A DNA stretch of 64,000 nt from Sesamum alatum (GCA_034509735.1 JACGWO010000012.1:9050367-9114366), one strand, 5' to 3'. Counted from the first letter of the stretch, positions 23,851-36,214 are shown. A program made the numbers and translations. The notes: generated by a model from the letters alone, not told the origin.

Positions 23851-23867
23851 TTTCTTTTATAGTGCCA

Positions 23868-24987
23868 ACTTGATCCCAACCTGATTTGGACCCTGGTAAG
23901 TATGAATTCGTGATGACCATTGGATTATCTCTGAATTAATGGTTCACATGCAAGTATAGATCTGTATATATATAATTATAAGTATTAGTCCTCTATGTTC
24001 CGGTACAACTTCTGATACTTCACACTTTTGTGTGGCCCCACACTCTTTTCTCCTATGACCATGTTGAGTTAAGCATAGGATGACTATAACCGTAGTTTTT
24101 TTGGTGTTGTTCTCATGATTTCTTACTTTATAAGATACCCACAAGATTCTCAACTTTCCTAAGTATATTTGAACCTTTTCATATTTGAATTAAACCTTAA
24201 ACGAACATTCTAAATCCGAACACTCTAGTGTAGTAAACTCAAATATGTGCATACAATTAATTTAAAAATTAAAACACGTGTATTAGTTTTATTAATATAA
24301 TTATCTCATATATATATTCATTTGAATAGAAAATATTAAAAAATTATGAGAAGTAATTGGGAAACGAGGTTATAAGAGAGAAAAAAGTAAAAAATTGATG
24401 AAATAATTTACAAAATACAAAAAAAAAAAAAAGGACGTAGGACGAACCAAATGGTGGAAGTTGAGAAAAGAGAGACAAACTAAAAAAATGATGAAATAAT
24501 TTAGAAAATAAAAAATAGCTAACTGAAAAAAATTGAAAACACTAAAGGGAGCTTTTCAATTATAAAAGAGTACTTATCTCTTTATATAAACAAAACTTAC
24601 TCTCTATTCACATCCCAATGTCCAATTAATCACATTGTAAATTAAATCAAATTTGTCTAGTTTTCTGATTGATTTTTTATTTGGTATATTGTTAACTACC
24701 CATTCCAATATTTTAGATGAAAATTAAGGTTACGTTCAAATTGTTGGACTTAAGTCAAAGTATTTTAAATTCCTAGTAACACTTTCTTTGAATTTGTTTG
24801 GATAAATTTAAATTAAAAGGATTTCAAATCTTCCAACTTTGAATTTGCGGGATGAATTTCAAAATATTCTAATATGGAGTCGTTTGAAATCTTTTCTCTA
24901 AATCATTTCCTCAAATTCAAATCCATCAGTACAAATGTGGCCTAATTGAATTATTTTAAATAACAGTGTAAAAAAATTATCTGTGTG
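23868..24987. other. intergenic, AT-rich
   Basis: No gene seen. A stretch at about 24780-24950 (TTTGAAATCTTTTCTCTAAATC and similar) resembles another at about 26040-26155, suggesting a shared decayed MITE. Poly-A run at 24418-24432. Confidence 0.4.
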
Positions 24988-26165
24988 TACTATTCCGGCA
25001 AAAATCTCACTTTTGGTCCACTAGATAGGGTCGTTATCACTTTTGGTCCCTCGCTTTAAGGGGTCAACACTTTTGGTCCTAAAACTCTAAAATTTTGACA
25101 TTATTGGTCCCACGTTGTTAAATATAACGAAGATGGCACATGTTGGAGCACATGCCGTCAGTCAGTGGCCATTGACCTGACCCAAAAATGATCAAATTCT
25201 ATTTTACCCCCTATATTTTCTAAAAAATGCTAAAACACGCCATGTATTTTAAAAATAAGCTAAAAACCCCTATTTTTCTTCTTTTTTTTTTAAAAAAAAT
25301 GCTCATTTCTTAACTCATTTGACTAAAGTACCTCTCTTGATATAATAAATCACCATCCTTTATTTATTGTATTTTTAGGGTTTCTTTTAGATCATTTATA
25401 TTTTTCTTCCTTCTAAAAACATAAATAGTTTTTTTTCAAAATATATTTATTTAAATATCAAAATACCATAAAAGTATATCAAATTTTGGCAAAATTGCAC
25501 TTTTGGTCCCACAGGATAGGGCCATTCTCACATTTGGTCCCATGCATTTGGCCGTCGTCACTTTTGGTCCCAAAATCCTAATTTTTTAACACGTTTGGTC
25601 CCAAATCATTAACTTTGACGGAAAACGGCACGTGATTGAATACGTGCCATTAGTCAACGCTTATGGAGGCTAGAAAACAGTCTTCTGCCGTTAGCTGCTA
25701 CAATAAGGAGGAAAAAAATGACATCAAATGCACATTTTACTCCCTTTTCCCTATTGATACCCATAAAAAAGCCCAAAAAACTCTTATTTCCTCCTTTGAC
25801 AACAAAAAACTACCCCAACATTTATCTTCCTCTGTTTTCATATAATTTAGCAGGTGAAAACATGTCACAAATCGGATTAATAATATCAAACAATCTCTTG
25901 CCAAGATCAGATGATTGTTATCATGGCATTCTAATAACTTCGATATCTCATAAAATCTCATTTTCTATGCGAAAGATATTCATGGAACTTTAAAAACAAT
26001 GATTGAGAATAAGTTAAAATTTAACCAACAATTTTGACTTTGAAGTTTATTTTGTTGAATATTGATGTATTTCAAATTCTTTTCAGTGAGTCATTTGAAA
26101 TTCTTTCTCCAAATCCTTCTCCCAAATCCAAATCCATCAACCCAAATGCACGACTAGGTAATTGT

Positions 26166-26517
26166 TGAGAAGAAAAAAGTCTCAGATCGAAGGCAACCAT
26201 GGTTCAATCAGCTCAAGAAATGAAGAAATTTCACTCTATCGATTCTTGGAAATACAATGTAGTGTTTAGCGAACAAGAAGACCTCTATTAATAGAGGTCA
26301 TTTACCTAACTAACTACTCATTAATTGAACTAACAAATAAACCGCTAATTAACTAACCAGCTAAAAACGCTAACAACTTAAACAAGCGTCTTCACGCTTT
26401 ATACACCAAACGCGACATCAAAATAAACGCACAAAAAAAAAAAGAGCAACTCTTAAAGGCGGGGGTCTATATTAGTACGACCTTCCAAGTCGTACTAGCC
26501 AAAACGGTTCTCAAGCT
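26166..26517 (-). repeat. 3' LTR of the nested copia element
   Basis: Near-identical to 30278-30631 (TGAGAAGAAAAAAGTCTC... to ...ACGGTTCTCAAGCT as read on the plus strand). The first few bases on the minus strand (TGAA of the other LTR) are missing, because the internal deletion breakpoint lies at this edge. Confidence 0.9.
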
Positions 26518-27783
26518 GTTTGCATGGTGCTTGCATGAACTGACTGACTTGTCGTGCCGCATGACATATATCCGGCCGTGTAAAACCTAGATATAAAATG
26601 TGACCAATTTGTCTCCTGTATAACTCAGGATGTTCAGGGAGATTACCTGCTTTAGAGGTGAATTTTATCCCTGTAGGCAGAGGTGTGGTGGTGGTTTTGG
26701 CCTGGGTGATTCCTCCATCAGCTACCATGTCTCTAATGTATTTGCTCTGTGTTACTGCAATGCCTTCAGGGCTTCTGGCAATCTCCAGACCTAGGAAGTA
26801 CTTGGCTTCCCCAAGATCTTTGATAGAGTATAGTTTGTCAAGATCGGATTTTAGCTCCTGGATCTCTTCTTGGGAATTTCCTACAAGTAATATGTCATTT
26901 ACATAAACAAGAAGAGCTAAAAAACCTGAGGGAGAGGATTTAGTAAACAAACAGTAGTCATTTTATGATTGATTGAAGCCAAGTTCCTCAATCCTTGTGG
27001 TGAATTCAGTGTTCCATTGCCTTGAAGCCTGCTTGAGCCCATAGAGTGACCTTTTAAGTTTACACACATGTCCTTCAGGCACTGGATAACCTTCAGGAGG
27101 TTTCATGTACAATTCCTCATCCAGGTATCCATGTAGGAAAGCATTATTGATGTCAATGTGATGTAGATACCAGTTTGACATTGCTGCCACAGCCAAGAGG
27201 GTTCTAACTGTAACTGACTTAGCCATTAGTGAGAAACATTCAATGTAGTCAACTCCTTCCACTTGGGTGTACCCCTTTGCTACTAAACGAGCCTTGTACT
27301 TGTTGATGGTGTCATCACTATTTAATTTGAGCTTGTATATCCATCTACTACCAATGGCCTTTTTTCCTTCTGGAAGGGGTGTGATGTCCTAGGTGCTGTT
27401 TTTCTCAAGTGCAACCAGCTCAGACTGCATGGTTGTTCTCCATGCTTCGTGTTTAGAAGGTTGAATGTAACTTCGTGGTTCCTGTGTGTTAGCAAGAGCA
27501 ACCAGAAAGCAAGTATGCATGGGGGAGAAAGCAGTAATAGATAATGCACCTTGATCTGTAGTGGTTTGATTGCAATAGAAGTCATCATCCATGCAGGTCT
27601 TGCAGTAGTACGGGTTAACCTGCGGGGTGGTTCCATGCATTGTTCAGTGGGATTATCTTCTAGAGTGACAGATTCTATAGTGGCCTTCTTTGGTGAGGAT
27701 AACAGGGTTTCATCTTCTTCTTCGAGTTCTATGTTTACAGGGCAGGTCACAGGGTCCAATTGTCTACCTACATAGGGAAACAC
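26518..27783 (-). pseudogene. copia reverse transcriptase (truncated, altered YVDD)
   Basis: RT blocks are readable on the minus strand: the pre-RT linker (27322-27783), HHIDINNAFLHGYLDEELYM and CKLKRSLYGLKQASRQWN (26963-27262), then LVYVNDILLVGN (26495-26950 frame). The catalytic YVDD reads YVND (26894-26905), a loss of one metal-binding Asp. A stop and frame change separate the two main pieces near 26955. The frame ends ...QFMQAPCKQLENRFG, where the last residues are LTR sequence. No RNase H domain remains. Confidence 0.9.
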
Positions 27784-27955
27784 TTCTTCATGAAAAACAT
27801 CCCTAGAGGTAAATATCCTTTGTGTGTTTAGATCAAAAATTTTGTAGCCTTTCTGTCCTACAGCATACCCAACAAAGATTCTTTTAGTGGCCTATGATCA
27901 AATTTCTTCTTTTAGGGTTGTGTATTGGTGGCAAAACAAAGGGTGCCAAACACTT

Positions 27956-28618
27956 TCATATGCCCATAGTTGGGAATTTGTTTATGCAACAGTTCATAGA
28001 GTGTTTTCCAGTCCAGATTTTGTGAAGGTAGCCTATTACAATATAAGTGGCTGTTAGGATAGCTTCGCACCAGAACATACTAGGGACATTAGACTGGAAC
28101 ATCAAAGCTCGTGCAATTTGGAGAAGGTGTTCGTGTTTACGTTCTACAATGCCATTTTGTTGTGGAGTGTAAACACAACTCCTTTGATGAATGATACCTT
28201 CCTTTTCCATAAATTGTTGACATTCATGTCCAATAAATTTAGCACCATTATCACTTCTAAATACTTTAATTCTTTTTCCAAATTGAGTAACAATCATTTG
28301 ATGGAAAGCCTTTAGAACATGCAAGGTCTGAGCCTTATATCTCATTAGATAAGTCCATGTGCTCTTACTATGGTCATCTACCAATGTCAACATATAAGTG
28401 CAATGTGACAGTGAATGCTGATTGTAGGGGCCCCATACATCAATATGCACAATATCAAACCAATCATCTGCATGGGATTTACTTAAAGGAAAGCTCAGCC
28501 TGTGTTGTTTTGCCAAAGGACAGATCTCACAAAGCTCCAAAGATCTTTTATTATTTAGTAAAAAATTAGAATGGTTCAATACAATGGAATAGGTGTGGCC
28601 TAATCTCCTATGCCACAA
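27956..28618 (-). pseudogene. copia GAG-pre-integrase and integrase
   Basis: Starts at MWHRRLGH with the zinc-binding His pair and CEICPLAKQ (HHCC type, residues about 2-35). The catalytic core follows: HIDVWGPY, LVDDHSKSTW, FRSDNGAKF and NGIVERKHEHLL carry the D, D and E positions. The frame decays after CEAILTATY, near 27990. Upstream it follows the protease segment after a short gap. Confidence 0.9.
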
Positions 28619-28672
28619 ATTGATATCACAATCAGTAACACTTAAGCCTATTTCTTGTTATTTTTCCAGCTA

Positions 28673-30174
28673 CTATTTGATAGTACTAGAGTGGAATGAA
28701 TTTTTATCCAAAATGTAAAGTTTCCCTAACAGCTTTGCTACAGCCACAGTTTGTTTAATCCTGTGGTCCTGCAAAAAACAACAAGAGGGTAGGAACTTAA
28801 ATCTAATATCAGTGTCCTTACACATTTTATTGATAGGTAACAAATTGAATTTTAAAGAGGGAACATGCAGCATACTGTTAAGCCTAAGATCATTAGGAAG
28901 TAAAACATCACCTACAGTATCAACATTCTGCTTTGATCCATCAGCCAAGTGCACAGTAGTTTTAATTTTATCTTTCTTAGTGCAGTCAAATAAGGATACG
29001 TCATTACACATGTGAGAGGTCACACCACTATCAGTTATCCAAGATTTCTCAGAAATAATGCCAGGATGAGTAAGTATATTACCTGCAAAGTCATCAAACT
29101 CTGCAAAACTGTCCTCCCCCATTAGTGATTATGCATCCCCATCCCCAAGCAACCTTCTGAGCTGCATTCGTATGAATTCAGTGACTGATTCATTGTCCAT
29201 GGCATGTTGGACAGATTCTTGATTCGTTCCTTGACTTTCAGTTGTGCTCATGGCTCTACTAACAGTGGATGACCCCTTTTTTCTTTGATCCTAAAGCGTT
29301 TTATACCAGTCTGGCTATCCGTGGATTCCGAAACAATGTCTCTCAAGTGTCCAATCTTGCGGCAATGGGTGCAGAATTGATTTTTCTTTTCTTGCATGGC
29401 TCTTCTCCTCCACTGGTTCTGGCCATTGTTTCTTGGAGGGTTTCTTTCCTGTATAGCCATGTTCTGTCCTCCTGCTGTGTATGTGGAGCTTATCTGCCTT
29501 TGCCTTTCAGTTCTCAAAATAATGGCATAGGCCTTGGTCACATTGGGAAGAGGCTCCATCATCAGGATTTCGCTTCTGATGACATCAAAGGAATCATCGA
29601 GGCCGATCAGAAACTGCATAAGGCGATCTCTGTGATGGAGATCAGTCATCTGCTTTGCAGCTCCACAGCTACAGGAAGGTGTGGCCACTAGGAAACCCAA
29701 CTGATCCCACAATTTCTTAAGTCTGCTGAAATAGGCTTAAACAAACAACAATTCTTGGGTCGTCGAAGCAATCTCCCTTTGAAGTTGGTATATTTGGGGT
29801 CCATTACTAACCCCAAACCTTTCTTCCAATTCGAGCCACAAATCTCTTGTTGTTTCAACATAAAGAAACGATTCTACAATATCCTTCGAAATAGAGTTAA
29901 GAATCCAAGAGATTACCATGTTGTCTACTCTTGCCCATTACTCAAAGTCATCCGCTAAGTCATCTGGTTTAGGGTTTGTCCCGGTTATGAAACCCAGTTT
30001 CATTTTCGTCCTAAGTGCAATTCAGATTGATCTACTCCAAGCCAGAAAATTAGTCTCGTCCAGTAGATTGGAGACGAGGACAGTGCCAGGGTTGTCATTT
30101 GCTTGCACCTACAAATAATCTGAGTCTGAATTGACTTTCTTGCCTTTGTTGTTGGGTTTAGTGGGGCTCGCCAT
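28673..30174 (-). pseudogene. copia gag and protease, multiple stops
   Basis: Gag starts at ATG 30174 (MASPTKPNNKGKK) and is interrupted by stops after SDSDYL, after AWSRSI, after ADDFE and after QELLFV. Recognisable gag blocks are NMVISWILNSISKDIVES, DLWLELEERFG, and a zinc knuckle FCTHCRKIGHLRD near 29360. The protease region (28673-29122) has SWITDSGVTSHMCND, with the DSG active-site triad. The product would be a virus-like-particle coat plus processing protease; this copy cannot make either intact. Confidence 0.88.
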
Positions 30175-30265
30175 GGTTAATTTCTTGGGAATTTCAGGCT
30201 ATGCGAAAGCGTGATTTCGAGAGGTAAAGAAAAGAGGAATCAGTACCAGAGACCATCAATTGATG

Positions 30266-30277
30266 TCTCTAATACCA
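30266..30277 (-). other. primer binding site of the nested copia element
   Basis: TGGTATTAGAGA follows the 5' LTR end on the minus strand. It resembles the TGGTATCAGAGC site complementary to initiator Met-tRNA that most plant copia elements use. Confidence 0.8.
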
Positions 30278-30631
30278 TGAGAAGAAAGAAGTCTCAGATT
30301 GAAGGCAGCCATGGTTCAATCAGCTCAAGAAATGAAGAAATTTCACTCTATCGATTCTTGGAAGTACAGTGTAGTGTTTAGCGAACAAGAAGACCTCTAT
30401 TAATAGAGGTCATTTACCTAACTAACTACTAATTAACTGAACTAACAAATAAATCGCTAATTAAATAACCATCTAAAAACGCTAACAACTTAAACAAGCG
30501 TCTTCACGCTTTATACACCAAACACGACATCAAAATAAATACAGAAAAATAAGAGCAAATCTTAAAGGCGTGTGGTCTGTATTAGTACGACCTTCCAAGT
30601 CGTACTACCCAAAACGGTTCTCAAGCTTTCA
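30278..30631 (-). repeat. 5' LTR of the nested copia element
   Basis: 354 bp. On the minus strand it begins TGAAAGCTTGAGAACC and ends CTTCTTTCTTCTCA, giving the TG...CA rule. It is flanked by ATTGT on its outer side, matching the flank of the other LTR. Confidence 0.92.
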
Positions 30632-32314
30632 ATTGTCAAGTTCCAATATATGCATTGCAATCTCCTAAATGATGAAACATCATTGATAAGATTTGAAAAT
30701 ATGGTAAACATAGATGGGCTTCTGCCCCGTTACAAGGAATCATCAAGACTGTGATCTCATGATGTACTCTAGTGTTGGAGAGAAAGATACTTACGTCTAA
30801 TTGATAGCAAGCTGAAAAGTGAATTAGAAGAATTGCTTTGTTCTGAAACTTGTCTGCTTTATTAGAATGCAGAGGAAGATTGTTTGATATTATTAGTCCG
30901 GTTTGTGACATGTTTTCACCTACTAAATTATACAAAAACAGAGGAAGATAAATGTTGGGATAGTTTTTTGTTGTCAAAGGAGGAAATAAGAGTTTTTGGG
31001 CTTTTTCATGGGTATAAATAGGGAAAAGAGAGTAAAATGTGCATTTGATATCACTTTTTCCCTCCTTATTGTAGCAGCTAACGGCAGAAGACCGTTTTCT
31101 AGCCTCCATAAGCGTTGACTAACTGTACGTGTTCAATCACGTGCCGTTTTCCATCAAAGTTAATGGTTTGGGACCAAAAGTGTTAAAAAAATAGGATTTT
31201 GGGATCAAAAGTGTCGACGACCAAAAGTACGGGACCAAATGTGAGAATGACCCTATCCTGTGGGACCAAAAGTGCAATTTTGCCTCAAACTTTTTATTTC
31301 TTATAATTTATATTGAAAAATTAAATTAGCATCACATAAAAAATTGATATACTAATTTTCAAATTTAAATATCTTTATGAACTTAAATATTAATCAATTA
31401 TAACAATTATATATTATTAACTAATTTAAATTATTCTTGTAATTTACATATATTTAAACAAATTAAATTATTTATTAAAAACAATATTTAAAATTAATTT
31501 ACCATTATAAAGTTTAATGGTTATTAAAAAATAAGTTACCATTTAAGTTAAATTATAGTGATTGATATATATGATTTCTTATATGTATAATTATTAAAAT
31601 ATTTTATATTAAATAATACTTCAAATTAGTTAATAATATATAATTGTTATAATTTATTAATATTTATATTTATATACATATTTAAATTTTTAAAAATAAA
31701 CTTTAAGGATATTAATTTTTTATGTGATGCTAATTTCATTTTCAAATTTAAATTATAAGAAATAAAAAATTTGATATACTTTTATGATATTTTGATATTT
31801 AAATAAATATATTTAAAAAAAATATTTATATTTTATAAGGGAAAAAAATACAAACCAAAAAAATCACAAAAAATAACTTCAAAATAAAATAAACAAAGTA
31901 GGGTGATTTTATAAGATCAAGACATGTATTTTAGTGAATTTAGTCCAAAGGGAGCTTTTTCAAGGAAAAAAAAGAAAAAAGAGGGTATTTTGGTCTATTT
32001 TAGAATACAGGGGTGTTTTTAGCATCTTTCAGAAAATATAGGGGGATAAAATAGAATTTGACCATTTTTTGGTTAGATCAATGGCCATTGACTGACAGTG
32101 CGTTCTCCAACGTGTGTCATTTTCGTTAAATTTAACGGCGTGGGACCAAAATGTCAGAATTTTAGAGTTTTGGGACCAAAAGTGTTGACCCCGTAAAGTG
32201 AGGGACCAAAAGTGATAACGGCCCTATCTAGTGGGACCGAAAGTGAGATTTTTCCTACTATTCCACACACATCGGAGCTCATTGATTGAACATGTAGGGA
32301 AGTCAATCGAGCTG

Positions 32315-32671
32315 TGATAAAATTATAGCTGCAGCTGAAGAAGAACTGCAATAATTTAAGCAGCTGATTGATACAGGTTGAATGGAGGCAGCCACTACTA
32401 AAGTTTGGGTGCAGAATCTGAAGGCAAACTAAAGGCGTTGTTTTAGTTTGACAACTTTATAAGTACTAATACGTTTTATCTGGTTCTCCTTTAATTAGAG
32501 GTCAAAGTCAGTTATAGGGAGTGGTTACTTTTGTCTCTTTTTTTTTTTTTTTTTTGGTCTATTGTAATTGCAGTACTTTATCTTTCTTTATCGTTCAGAC
32601 ATAAGACATCTTTGAGATATATCCATGGCTTCCTTTTATGGTTTCTTTGTACAAAGTTTTGAATTCTATCA
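32315..32671 (+). repeat. 5' LTR of the 32-37 kb copia element
   Basis: Matches 36999-37349 along its length. A poly-T run (32540-32559) is longer here than in the other LTR. Ends TGATA...TATCA form a short inverted repeat. Confidence 0.93.
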
Positions 32672-32683
32672 TGGTATCAAAGC
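32672..32683 (+). other. primer binding site of the 32-37 kb copia element
   Basis: TGGTATCAAAGC directly follows the 5' LTR, one base from the initiator-Met tRNA site usual for copia elements. Confidence 0.88.
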
Positions 32684-32741
32684 ATTGCTCTAAAGATCTC
32701 TTAACACCATCACTCTGATATTTCACCTTTTTATTTGTACA

Positions 32742-33653
32742 ATGTCTGGAAGTTCAACAACTAAAGGAGGTCATGGAGCTGCGAGTAAATTGCATGACGA
32801 TAAGAAAGTTCTACATCTGCACTCATCAAATCATCCAGGAATGACGCTCGTTTCCACACCTTTGACTGGAAACAATTATCTGGGTTGGAGGAGAGCTGTC
32901 ATAATAGCTCTTGGTGCAAAGATGAAACTTTATTTCATTGATGGAAAATTAGTCAAATCAGAAGATGACTCGGAGGATCACGGTCAGTGGATTCGCACTG
33001 ATTATATGGTAATTTCTTGGATTATAAACTCAATTTCTAAAGAAATTGAAGAAGCATTCATTTACTGTACTTCAGCTCGAAATTTATGGTTGGAGTTAGA
33101 GCCACGATTTGGTGAAAGTAATGAGCTGCTGATTTTCCAAATTCAACGTGAAATTACTTCAGTTTCACAAGGTAACATGAATGCAACTGAATATTATATG
33201 AAGTTTAAGAAACTTTGGGATGAGTTAATTTGTCGGTACTTAATTCTAAATGCACATGTGTATGTTCTTGTGGTGCGAGTAAGAATGTAGATAACTTAGG
33301 TGCTCAAAATCAGTTAATGCAGTTACTTGTGGGATTAAATGCTACCTTTGATCTTCCACGCAATCAAATACTAATGATGGAACCGTTGCCAACCGTGACG
33401 AAGGCATACTCTATGATTTTTAGAGTTGAGAAACAAATGTTAAGTGAATATGATGTTATCTGATGTTACTGACAATTCTGTGTTTCAAGTCAAAGGTAAG
33501 GAAACTATAAGAGATGCTGAGATTAACACTATGTTCAGGAAGAAATCTGTGCAAGACAAGAAGTTTGTAATATGTGAGAACTGTCAGAAACCAGGTCATA
33601 CTAAGGAGCCCTGTTTTAAACTTTATGAGTGCCAGACTGGTATAAATCCTTGA
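32742..33653 (+). pseudogene. copia gag
   Basis: ATG 32742 opens MSGSSTTKGGHGAASKLHDD. Gag blocks TPLTGNNYLGWRRAV, MVISWIINSISKEIEEAF and ARNLWLELEPRFGES are intact to about 33230. The frame then shifts twice (about 33285 and 33465) before a zinc knuckle CENCQKPGHTKEPCF at about 33574-33618. Confidence 0.9.
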
Positions 33654-35110
33654 ATGAACAAAAGAAGAAGTAAGTGGAAAAGGCAGAGCCTTTGCTGGTG
33701 CTGTAGAGGGCAAATCTATTGGTTCTTTAGAGAGGTCTAATGTTGCAAATTTTCTCAAATCTGAGCTCAAGAATTTGATGTGGGAAGAAGTTGTCTGCTT
33801 AGATCCACTCAAAATCAACTTTACTCATATGGAGGATGTTGCAAGTAGTGTTTCTTGTCCTAACTAGTAGCATAAAATCTGATTCCTGGATTATAGATAC
33901 TGGTGCTATAAAGTACATATGTTCTGACATTAAAAGATTTGTGAGCTATTTTGAACCCATATATCAGACTTTCACCAACCTTCTGGATGGATCAAAATAG
34001 CTAGTAAAACACATAGGTATTGTGAAATTATCAGAAAATGTTACTCTCAGTATGTCCTTCACATACCTAATTTTTCTGTGAACCTTATTTCGGTGAGTCA
34101 ATTATGTGCACATTTACCTTTGAAGTTTGAATTTACTCATACCAAATGTACTATGCAGGAGTAGAGGATTGAGCAAGTTCTGACACTGGGAAAGCTAGTA
34201 GTAAGACTTTAGATTTTTTATTCCAATTCTTTCTTTGCGAGTCCTGTTGTATTTCTTTTGAACTCTGAATGTATTGACAATCTATGGCATATGAGGCTTG
34301 AACATCCTTCAATGCAAGTTGTAAAACACATTTCTTCTATTTGGTTTAAATACAACAGATGCTACTTTTTGTGAAATCTGTCCACTTGCAAAACAACAGT
34401 GGCATCCTTTTCCTCTTAGTACTACATCATCTACTTCACTCTTGGAGCTTATTCATGTTGATATTTGGGGTCCTTATAAGCAAAAAACTATTTCAGGATG
34501 TCATTATTTTCTTACTATATTAGATGACCGTAGCAGAGCTACTTGGACTTACCTCATGAAACACAAATCCCAAACAATAGACATCTTAAACAGGTTCTTA
34601 CAAATGATACATAATTAGGTTAAGAAGCAAGTCAAGGTACTTAGATCAGATAATGGTACTGAGTTTCTGAGTGATCATTGTCAATCACTCTTGAATAACT
34701 TAGGGATAATTCATCAAAGATCATGCATTTATACTCCCCCAAAAAAATGGCAGAGTTGAGCACAAGCATAAACACTTGTTCACAGTTGCTAGAGCACTCA
34801 TGTTTCAAGATTCACTTCCTAGAAAGTTTTGGGGTGATTCTATTCTTGCCAACTTATCTTATCAACAGAACACCCACACACATACTTGATTGGAAAACTC
34901 CCTATGAAATCTTGTATGGTAGTGTTCCATATTATAATCGTCTTAAAGTGTGTGGTTGTCTTTGTTTTGCAGTCAACACAGATCCTCATAAAATTAAGTT
35001 TGATAAAAGAGCATCCAAGTGCATTTTTCTTGGTGCATTTTTCTTGGGTATTCTCCTGAAAAAAAAAAAGGATATAAAGTGTTTGATTTAGACTCTCATT
35101 CCTCTTGATA
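33654..35110 (+). pseudogene. copia protease and integrase
   Basis: Protease active site reads SWIIDTGA near 33878. A pre-integrase motif NLWHMRLEHPS is near 34280 and CEICPLAKQQ near 34370. The integrase core runs from HVDIWGPY (about 34455) through LRSDNGTEF (about 34640) to INRTPTHILDWKTPYEILYG (about 34860-34920). Stops and frame changes occur throughout. Confidence 0.85.
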
Positions 35111-35470
35111 TCTAGGGATGTGGTCTTTCATGAACACATCCTTCCTTATTCCTCACTTCCTAATAGTGTATCTCAATGTCCACTTCCTGACATTCATGTG
35201 TCTGCAGATGAGAATATGCCATAGTCTGTTCATCAACGTGATTCTCAAGCTAATTCATCCACTTTACTAGCCACTTCCTCCCATCCTGAGTTAGCTTCAG
35301 AAAACACACATTTACCTCTTAGAAAATCAAGCAGGCAGATAAACCTGTTTGGCTTCAAAACTTTGTTTGTCTTACCAATGCCTCAACATCTAAATTGCAT
35401 GCTCACAATTTTAATACAGTTTATATGTCCTTTGTAGCTTCATTGTCTCTTTTGAAGGAACCTAGAACTT

Positions 35471-36214
35471 ATGCACAAGCCGTTAAACACCCCTGAATGG
35501 AGAGAAGCTATGAGACATGAGCTTGATGCTTTTGAGAAAAATCACACGTGGGACGTTACATCTCTTCCTGATGGTAAGAGGGCTATAGGATGTAAGTGGG
35601 TGCATATACTGAAACTTAGAGATAATGGTTCTGTCGACAGATATAAAGCTCGATTGGTTGCAAAAGGCTACAAAAAAATTGAGGGTGTGGATTATGTTGA
35701 GAGGTTTGCTCCAGTTGCCAAGACAGTCACTATGAGGGTTTTCTTAGCAATTGTTTCAGAATATGAATGGCCTTTGCACCAACTTGACATTAACAATGCG
35801 TTTCTTCATGGATACTTGGATGAAGAGAGTTACATGCAACCTCCTGATGGCTATACTGTTAATTCAGGTGATGTATGCAGGCTTAAGCAATCACTCTATG
35901 GGCTTAAACAAGTCTCTAGACAACGGAATCGGAATGCACTCACAAACTTGAAGCATTTGGATTTTCTCAATCTTGTCATGACCATTGTCTATTTACTAAG
36001 TTAGCCGGGGTAGAATTTTTGACTTTTTTGGTTTATGTTGATGACGTGTTGATTCCATGTCCTTCTACAACTCTAATTTGTGAAGTCAAAATTTATCTTG
36101 AGTATCTCTTTACCATTAAGATCTTAGGGTGTGCTCGATTTTTCCTTGGTTTACAATTTTCTCGGTGTTGTTGGGGACTTCAATCACTCAAGCTAAGTGC
36201 ATCCATGATATAAT
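35471..36214 (+). pseudogene. copia reverse transcriptase
   Basis: PEWREAMRHELDAFEKNHTW, CKWVHILKLR, YKARLVAKGYKK, HQLDINNAFLHGYLDEESYM and CRLKQSLYGLKQVSRQ are readable to 36004. After a break the frame resumes at FLVYVDDVLI, so the YVDD catalytic motif is kept here. Confidence 0.9.

Larger units (their letters stand above)
17017..23864 (-). mobile_element. CACTA (En/Spm-type) DNA transposon, copy 1, 6.85 kb
   Basis: The ends are CACTACAAAAAAA (17017-17029) and, in reverse complement, CACTATAAAAGAAA (23851-23864). They are flanked by an exact 3-bp TSD, CCA (17014-17016 and 23865-23867), which is the CACTA superfamily rule. Both subterminal regions (about 17045-17740 and 23225-23850) are packed with GGAACGGT or ACCGTTCC in both orientations, the expected kind of transposase-binding repeat. 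Inside, both genes lie on the minus strand: a TNP2-type transposase (upstream) and a Transposase_24/TNPA-like gene (downstream), both damaged. Compared with copy 2 (42308-52345) it lacks several segments, so it is an internally deleted, non-autonomous derivative. Confidence 0.95.
26166..30631 (-). mobile_element. copia LTR retrotransposon, 3' part of pol deleted
   Basis: Both LTRs are present and a perfect 5-bp TSD, ATTGT, flanks the element (26161-26165 and 30632-30636). Oriented on the minus strand: 5' LTR 30278-30631, primer site, gag, protease, integrase, partial RT, 3' LTR 26166-26517. The rest of RT, RNase H and the polypurine tract are missing, because RT runs directly into the 3' LTR. 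It inserted into the inner Mutator-like element and is the youngest layer of the nest. Confidence 0.95.
25488..31284. mobile_element. inner Mutator-like element nested in the outer one
   Basis: Left end GGCAAAATTGCACTTTTGG; right end (reverse complement) GGCAAAATTGCACTTTTGG. Flanks TCAAATTTT (25479-25487) and TCAAACTTT (31285-31293) form a 9-bp TSD with one mismatch. Long arms (about 25488-25905 and 30868-31284) are inverted copies, each opening the same small frame (MEARK.SSAVSCYNKE...). Conservation of that frame in both arms simply reflects the inverted repeat. Without the copia insert the element is about 1.33 kb and has no recognisable transposase. Confidence 0.88.
24997..32255. mobile_element. 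outer Mutator-like element of a three-layer nest
   Basis: Left end GGCAAAAATCTCACTTTTGG; right end (reverse complement) GGAAAAATCTCACTTTCGG. An exact 9-bp TSD, TACTATTCC, lies at 24988-24996 and 32256-32264. The inverted arms are about 490 bp (24997-25487 and about 31766-32255), with matching order of many words including TATTTAAATATCAAAATA. Removing the nested insert leaves an element of about 1.45 kb with no transposase gene. The remaining loop (31294-31765) is itself an AT-rich inverted repeat. Confidence 0.88.

Noticed and set aside
25663..25845. MEARKQSSAVSCYNKEEKND frame, repeated at 30636-31109
   Set aside because: Conservation comes from being in the inverted arms of one Mutator-like element, not from two genes.
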